Assembly: GCA_902478725.1 (NCBI GenBank)
Contig: CABSMD010000052.1
Coordinates: 1 to 12,806 of the forward strand
DNA: 12,806 nucleotides
Direction: 5' to 3'
DNA from: an uncultured Clostridia bacterium
GTDB lineage: Bacteria > Bacillota > Clostridia > HGM11514
Part shown: positions 1 to 5,700 of the stretch, piece by piece
How positions within the stretch are numbered: position 1 is the first letter of the stretch
Layout: every line of letters starts with the position of its first letter
The notes under the pieces: generated by a model
The model's input: the letters and a program-made list of their open reading frames with translations, nothing else
Told to the model about the DNA's origin: nothing
Databases searched by the model: none
Made by a program: the position numbers and the translations under genes

Positions 1-168
1 GAGGCGGTCGCCGGCCTCGACGCGGGCGCGCTGCTGCGCGATATTGCTGCGTTGCTTGTCGTGTTTGTGATCTTTCTGTTGCTGGGCGTGCTGCTCAAGC
101 GGTTTGCCAACCGCGCACTTGCCGGGTTTGCCAAAAAGCTGGGGAAATCAGGTGTGATTGAGCACTGA
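1..168 (+). CDS. C-terminal end of a membrane protein (5' end lies outside the window)
   Basis: Frame 1 is open from the first base to a TGA at 166-168, giving the last 55 residues of a protein. A run of about 18 hydrophobic residues (LLVVFVIFLLLGVLL, roughly residues 18-35 of the visible part) reads as one transmembrane helix. It is followed by a basic, probably cytoplasmic tail that ends in GVIEH. The pattern of a last hydrophobic helix and then a short amphipathic basic tail resembles the C-terminus of YhgE/Pip-type and other ABC-2-like membrane proteins, but 55 residues are too few to assign a family. It converges on the histidine kinase gene, whose stop codon is only 14 bases away, and it ends at the shared hairpin at 171-203. 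The coding call is fairly sure; the function is unknown. Confidence 0.7.
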   Translation, partial: EAVAGLDAGALLRDIAALLVVFVIFLLLGVLLKRFANRALAGFAKKLGKSGVIEH

Positions 169-170
169 AC

Positions 171-203
171 AAGCCCCCCGGCTTATGAAAGCCGGGGGGG
201 CTT
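171..203. terminator. GC-rich hairpin shared by two convergent genes (probable bidirectional terminator)
   Basis: The left arm AAGCCCCCCGGCTT (171-184) pairs with AAGCCGGGGGGGCTT (189-203) around a 4-base loop, with one extra G in the right arm. It starts 2 bases after the plus-strand stop. The minus-strand kinase stop codon (TAA, 183-185) lies at its apex, so the last codons of the kinase form one arm. On the plus strand a loosely T-rich stretch follows (to about 225), but there is no tight U-run on either side. I infer a bidirectional terminator from the stem strength and its place between convergent genes. Confidence 0.7.
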
Positions 204-2618
204 GCTTCCTGTTTCCGTTTTTTCGTCCTTTTGTTTCTGCCTTTTCCAAGCCAGGCAGCGGGAGAGGATGCCTTTTAACTGCCCGATCGAGATCGGCTTT
301 GCCAGGTGTTCGTCCATACCGGACAGGCGGGCCTGCTTGACATCCTCAGCGAATGCGTCCGCCGTCATGGCAATGATCGGCAGCTCATCGATCCTCTCCA
401 TGCCGGACCTGCGAATTTCTTTTGTAGCGTCATACCCGTTTAGAACCGGCATCTGTATGTCCATAAAGACGATATCGTAATAAAGCGGTGGATGGGAAAC
501 AATCGCTTCTACCGCCTGACGGCCATTCTTGACGGTTTCTACCCTTGCGCCCAGCAATTTGAGCATTTCGGCGGCAATCTGGCGGTTCAGCTCGTTGTCC
601 TCTGCCAGCAGAACCCGTAGCTCGGAGAAAGACTCGCTGTCCTGCGTCCCCATTCCTTTTCCGTCGTTTGTACAAACGTCACACTTCGTCAGGCAGAGGG
701 TGACGGTAAAACGCGAACCTTTCCCATACTCGCTTTCTATCTGGATGTCGCCGCCCATCATGGAAATCAGGTTTCTGACAATGGTCATTCCCAGCCCGGT
801 TCCGGAAATGTTGCTTGTGCGGGTGTCCTCCGCCCGGCTGAAGGGTTCAAAGATATGCTCTACATACTCCGGTTTCATGCCGATCCCGGTGTCCTCGACG
901 ATAAAGCGATAGGTGCCGGTTTGCAGTTCCTCCTTCTTACTCTCTTCTATGAAAAAGGAGATTCGGCCTTCCTCGGCGGTATATTTTGAAGCATTTTCCA
1001 AAATGTTAACCAGCACCTGCCCCAACCGCCGCGCGTCTCCCAGCACCTGTGCATGGAGAGCGTCGTCAATCCGAACCGCAAGCGTTTGTTTTTTATTTTC
1101 TACCGGCAGCTGCACCATCTCCACCGTGTCACGCACCAGTTCGCGCAGGTCAAACGCGGCCTCTTCCAGTTCAACCGCGCCGCTTTCGATCTTGCTCACG
1201 TCCAAAACCTCGTTGATCAGTCCAAGCAGATGGGCGCCAGAGCTCGCGATTTTTTCAAGATAATCCCGCAGCTTTTTTTGATCTCCGATTTGCAGCCGTG
1301 CAAGCTCGGTCATTCCAACGATGGCGTTCATCGGCGTGCGGATGTCGTGACTCATCCTGGAGAGAAAATCGCTTTTTGCCCGGTTGGCCTTTTCCGCCTT
1401 TTGCAGCGCGTCCTCAAGCAGCTGCTTTGCCCGGCGTTCGGTTTGCAGCGCCTCCTCTTCCGCCCGGCGTTCCTCGTCGATATTCCTCGACAGGGTGATC
1501 TCGATCAGATCGTCTGTATGGGGGCTTTCTACCCGTACCACCTGCGTGAAATGCCAATGATAGTTGCCGTCCTTTCCAAGATGGGGCACCTTCATGGAGA
1601 CGATACGTTCCCCGTGGGTATAAGCATGGATGAGGGAAGCGCGTGAGAATTTGCCGATGAATTCGTTTTGGTAATCGGGGTGCACGGTCGCCAGCTCGGC
1701 GCTTATGAGCTCGTCGAAACGGCCTCTGTTGCCCGGCTTTTTAACCGGAAAGCGTTCATACTCCAACATGTGGTAGGTATTTTGGGTCAGATTGACCGCG
1801 ATCAGCATCTGGTAGGCGGTCTGGGCCGCAGTCGCCAGCTGGCTGGTTTCGACATTGCGCTGTTGCTCCTGTAAATAGGCGTCCTGTACATCGCGGAAAA
1901 CCAGCACACACCAGCATTCGTCCTCCTCACCGAGCGGTTCTATTTTGGACGCGGTGAATTCCACCATGTGGTAGGCACCGTCGCCGACCAGGCGGCGCAG
2001 CCGTCGGGTTATCTGCTTTTTTCCCTCTCCGAACAGCCGCAGCATCGCGTCGCGGGAAAAAGCTTCACAGAAACGCTCCAAATCATCAGGATGGATCGTT
2101 TTTTTCGCGTACTTTATATTTTCTGCACCAAAGCTGCCCTCTTTGGGGATATCGGTCCACATGATATCCTTCTGGCAGTTGACATAGTAATCGGCGCTTA
2201 AATTCGCAATGATACACTCGTCAAAGACGGTCACCAGGCTTTGCGCATACATCTGCTCGATCTTTTGCAGGCCCTGCTCCTCCTCAAAATTCATCCGGTG
2301 CGGGGTGGCGGTAACCACCACGGCGCGGATACCGCCGTCCCACAGGATCCGGTTTGCGGTGACGTCGACGGTGGATTTTAACAGAGGGTCATAGCAGACG
2401 ATGTGGCTGGACGAACTATCTCCCAAAGAACCCAGCGGGCAGTTGCCGCATACCTCAGGCCAAACCTCATGGCATCTTACCCCAAGCGCGGCCCTGCCGC
2501 GGCTGGTGTCCCGGCAGCGGCGGTTGAAATACAGCAGCCGGTGGGTGTCTTCTTCGATTACATAAACGGATGTTTCGGTCAGTGCGTCCAGTAAATTGGC
2601 CAGATTGTCAGTGGACAT
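183..2618 (-). CDS. Soluble hybrid sensor histidine kinase with PAS-like modules and a C-terminal receiver
   Basis: This 811-residue protein should autophosphorylate on a histidine and pass the phosphate to its own receiver domain. It has no signal peptide or transmembrane helix, so it should sense a cytoplasmic signal. An N-terminal PAS-like module (about 5-105) carries Cys35, 49, 57, 60 and 75. Two related PAS-like modules (about 130-245 and 265-382) share an HPDD/HPDY motif, and a charged coiled coil spans about 378-420. The HisKA H-box FLSRMSHDIRTP puts the phosphoacceptor at His424. The ATPase domain shows the N-box around Asn542, DTGIGM (576-581) and GTGLGM (606-611). The receiver (about 667-788) has Glu673/Asp674, phosphoacceptor Asp720, Thr752 and Lys774. 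No output domain, Hpt domain or response-regulator gene is visible, so its partner is unknown. I chose the ATG at 2618 because AGGAGG sits 6 bases upstream; an in-frame ATG at 2696 lies upstream of the predicted promoter start and lacks a good ribosome binding site. Confidence 0.93.
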   Translation of the reverse strand: MSTDNLANLLDALTETSVYVIEEDTHRLLYFNRRCRDTSRGRAALGVRCHEVWPEVCGNCPLGSLGDSSSSHIVCYDPLLKSTVDVTANRILWDGGIRAVVVTATPHRMNFEEEQGLQKIEQMYAQSLVTVFDECIIANLSADYYVNCQKDIMWTDIPKEGSFGAENIKYAKKTIHPDDLERFCEAFSRDAMLRLFGEGKKQITRRLRRLVGDGAYHMVEFTASKIEPLGEEDECWCVLVFRDVQDAYLQEQQRNVETSQLATAAQTAYQMLIAVNLTQNTYHMLEYERFPVKKPGNRGRFDELISAELATVHPDYQNEFIGKFSRASLIHAYTHGERIVSMKVPHLGKDGNYHWHFTQVVRVESPHTDDLIEITLSRNIDEERRAEEEALQTERRAKQLLEDALQKAEKANRAKSDFLSRMSHDIRTPMNAIVGMTELARLQIGDQKKLRDYLEKIASSGAHLLGLINEVLDVSKIESGAVELEEAAFDLRELVRDTVEMVQLPVENKKQTLAVRIDDALHAQVLGDARRLGQVLVNILENASKYTAEEGRISFFIEESKKEELQTGTYRFIVEDTGIGMKPEYVEHIFEPFSRAEDTRTSNISGTGLGMTIVRNLISMMGGDIQIESEYGKGSRFTVTLCLTKCDVCTNDGKGMGTQDSESFSELRVLLAEDNELNRQIAAEMLKLLGARVETVKNGRQAVEAIVSHPPLYYDIVFMDIQMPVLNGYDATKEIRRSGMERIDELPIIAMTADAFAEDVKQARLSGMDEHLAKPISIGQLKGILSRCLAWKRQKQKDEKTETGSKPPRLS

Positions 2619-2624
2619 GGTTTG

Positions 2625-2630
2625 CCTCCT
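2625..2630 (-). promoter_or_regulatory. Ribosome binding site of the hybrid kinase (decides its start)
   Basis: On the minus strand AGGAGG stands 6 bases before the ATG at 2616-2618. This is close to the ideal Shine-Dalgarno match and spacing, and it rules against the longer in-frame reading from 2696, which would add 26 residues of unlike composition. Confidence 0.85.
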
Positions 2631-2687
2631 CTGCCTGGCGGGATGGGTGTTTCCCGTTCGCCAATGCGCTTTCGATATCTTATTAAC

Positions 2688-2716
2688 ATTATACACCGGC
2701 TGTGGGAAAATAGAAA
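2688..2716 (-). promoter_or_regulatory. Sigma-A-like promoter of the hybrid kinase gene
   Basis: On the minus strand a perfect TATAAT (2688-2693) is preceded, after 17 bases, by the weak -35 box TTTCTA (2711-2716). The start of transcription would fall near 2681, giving a leader of about 63 bases. The promoter lies just past the hairpin at 2731-2772, so the kinase gene can be transcribed independently of the large gene upstream of it. Confidence 0.65.
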
Positions 2717-2730
2717 GTGTTTTTTATTAG

Positions 2731-2772
2731 CAAACGCCCCCGGCAGGCCATGGGCCTTGCCGGGGGCGTTTG
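2731..2772 (-). terminator. Strong hairpin after the SLH/beta-helix gene
   Basis: The arm CAAACGCCCCCGGCAGGCC (2731-2749) pairs with GGCCTTGCCGGGGGCGTTTG (2753-2772) around a 3-base loop, with one bulged base. It begins 15 bases beyond the stop codon of the 1924-residue gene and lies before the kinase promoter. On the minus strand the 3' arm ends in CGTTTG with only a short T content after it, so it is a strong stem with an imperfect U-tract. It could also stop plus-strand (antisense) transcription. Confidence 0.8.
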
Positions 2773-2787
2773 TTAATAATTGTGGGA

Positions 2788-5700
2788 TTAGGTCTTCAAT
2801 AGTCTGCTAATAATGACGGCCGTCTGCGCGCGGGTTGTGTATTCCTGCGGAGCGAAGGTATCTGCGGTCATACCTGCGATCAGCCCGGCGGATGTGGCGG
2901 TATCAACCGACGTTACCGCCCAATCGGATATCTGATCAATATCGGAAAATTTGCCGATGCTTCCGCTTGCCGCCTCACCATCGCGGTACTGGTACGCCTT
3001 TGCAATTACAACCGCCATTTCTTCGCGGGTAATCCGGTCATCCGGACGGAAAGCCCCGCCGTATCCCGCTATTATCCCGGCGTTGGCCGCGGCATTAACG
3101 GAGGAAGCGTACCAGGCTCCATCGGCAACATCAAAAAATCCTGCCGGCGTGGTGGCTGCCAGCTCCAGCGCACGGGCAATCAGGGCTGCGAACTCCGCCC
3201 GCGTCACGGCGCGGTCCGGCTCAAAAGTGGTCGCGGTTACGCCGGATACAATGCCTTTTCGGTACATCTCTTCAATCTCTGCCTGCGCCCAATGTCCTGC
3301 GGTGTCTCCAAACACTGCTGTTTGTGTATGGTTATCCGGCTGCCCTGTCCCAATGCCCACCGGATTGCCGGGGACGGGAACATAGCCGGGGCCGCTTGTG
3401 CCATAGTCCCCGGTATTTGGCTGTTGGGTCGGATAGTAGGTTGGGCTGGGTTCGGGCGTTTTCGTCTCCCGCTTGGTATAAACGATCAGTTCACCCGGCG
3501 AGAGGGAATACCACACCAGGCTTGCTGCTGTATTGACCCTTCCCTGTGGGGTGGAGCCTTTCAGCTTCTGGTTGGCCTGGGCGAAGCTATCGGCGGCAAT
3601 GCTGGTCTTGCAGGCCTGAAATTTCTTGTTTATGACAGCGCCGCACTCCTTGGAGGCCGCCCCTTCGATCTCAACTCGAACCGGCTTTGAGGCGGTAACT
3701 CCCGCGCCGAAAGAAATGGCGTTGATCTGTTCGGCGTTTGAAACCGTCACGCTGGGCGACGATGAGACCGGGAAGAGGGAGAGCGCGCCATCCCAGCCGT
3801 CTGCGTAGAGCTTCGTTCCCTGCTGGATTTTCAGGGTAATCCGGCGGCTGGTTCCGTCAATCGGCAGATATCCCTCCGCCGTGAGCTCCGGTGTTGCATT
3901 GGGGTTGGCAAACTGCACCCTGGTTCCGGTTACACCCTGATTGAGTTTGATCGTCAAGCCGGCGGGGGTATCCGGTACAAAGATGGTCTGATTGTTTTCA
4001 CTGACCGTAATTCCGGTAATGATGGCGTTTTGGAATACGGCAACCGCCTGCTCCAAAGCGGCGATACCTTCGGAGAGCTGGCTGTCGTCTGCGTCCGGGT
4101 CACCAGCCAGGGATTTTAGAGCGTCGAGCTGTTTTTCCAAAGCTTCATGGACAGCCTGCGGCGCCTGCCCAAGGCCTGTTCCGGGTTCGGTATTGCGGAG
4201 GAGTTGTTCGGCCGCCGCTATCGCCGCAGACGGATCGGGGCGTACGTTGTCCACCAGCACCGCGTCGGTGAAGACGGATTCGCCCTCCTGTTTGTTTTCA
4301 TCAAATGGGATGACCTCGGCCTTCACCCATTTGTTCAGCAGTGACGCATCCGTGAACAAGAGGGTGCGCACGCCCGGGAGCAGACGGTATTCCCCGTCTT
4401 GCCTGTCGGATACATACCATCTAATCTGGGTGTTGCTCTCTGCGTCGCCGTCCGGGTCGGTGAAGGTGTAGGACACATCCAGCAGATTCTGCCCGGCCTT
4501 ATTGATCGTTGCGTCAGAGGCTGCCGGAGCGCGGCCGCCCACATATTTCGTCTGTCCGGCCGCCTCATACGGCTGTACGCCGATGCGTTCGGTGGGGATG
4601 TTTTCAAATCCCGGAATTTGGGCCTGTACCGCCGACAGACCGGCGGCGGTCAGCTTAAAGTCCCTGCCGTATGCGACAAAGCCGGGGTCGGCGCTGGTGG
4701 CCCAGTTGCCGCTTTGCACACAGCCGGGATTCTTTTCTCCGCCGTTGAAGGGTGTTGCGATATTGACAAACAGGTTGCCGCTGTTCACATTGGTGTCCGC
4801 CGGACCGTCCGGCGCGAATGTCTCTTTAAAGCCGGCAAGCGGCGCCCAGATGGTGTCTTTATAGTGCTCCGTCCAAATGGGGGAGGAGATATCCACGTTT
4901 TGGGTATAGGTCGGCAGGATATTGGGATCGGTCTGCACCGAGTCGTACCAGTTTTTCTGTTTTGTCCCCGGCGCCATGCCGCTTCTCATCTGGTATTGGA
5001 ACCCGATCTTTGCATCGACCAAAATATTGTTCTGCACCAGCGACCATTGGCCGTTGTTGGTTTTGACCGTAAAGCCCTGCCCACAGCCGCCTTTGTAGAA
5101 GATATTCCCAACCATTTCGGGGCCGACGGAGCTGTCGTCCCAGAAAACCGACTGTACGCCGATATTCCCCCAGTCACCGCCTGTATAGGTGTTTCCGATA
5201 TCATGGAAGTAATTATACTTAATCCGGATTCCCATCGTCGAGATATCACGGCCCCAGTACAGCGCCCCCATGTCGCCTCCGTCAAGGGCGGCGTTATAAA
5301 AGTGGTTGTAATTGAAGTCGATATCATTGGATCGCTCAAACCACACATGCATCATCTTCGAGTTATACAGCTCGTTGTTCTCTATTGTTACCCCATTGCT
5401 GTCGGTCACCCGCAGGCCGGGCACGTATCCGGATACAGCCCCGCTGAGGCGGTTGACGTCATGGATCCGGTTGTTGATGATCCGGTTGTTGTCGGGCGTC
5501 AGGGTTTTCCGGTCTGCGGCGCTTCCGGTGAGGAACAGCCCGCCCGCGCCAAGGTCAAAGATATGGCTGTTTGTGACGGTGATGTTTTTGCCGCTTAGGT
5601 TTACGCCCTCCATTCCTGTTCTGGAGAAGACGCAGCCGTTGAAGGTAACGTGGTTGAGGTCGGTACCCTTGACGGCGACGTTGCGGGTCTTGTCAAAGGT

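Noticed and set aside
2636..2663. Imperfect stem TGGCGGG / CCCGTTCGCCA in the kinase leader, considered as a riboswitch or attenuator
   Set aside because: It is a short stem with a bulge, no conserved aptamer features and no competing terminator, so chance is a sufficient explanation.
2619..2696. Extension of the kinase by 26 residues to an upstream ATG
   Set aside because: The upstream ATG falls before the predicted transcription start and lacks a Shine-Dalgarno element, while AGGAGG fits the ATG at 2618.
4399..5598. A 399-codon open frame on the plus strand inside the beta-helix gene
   Set aside because: The opposite strand encodes clear beta-helix rungs across the same bases. The antisense product is low-complexity and has no family features.
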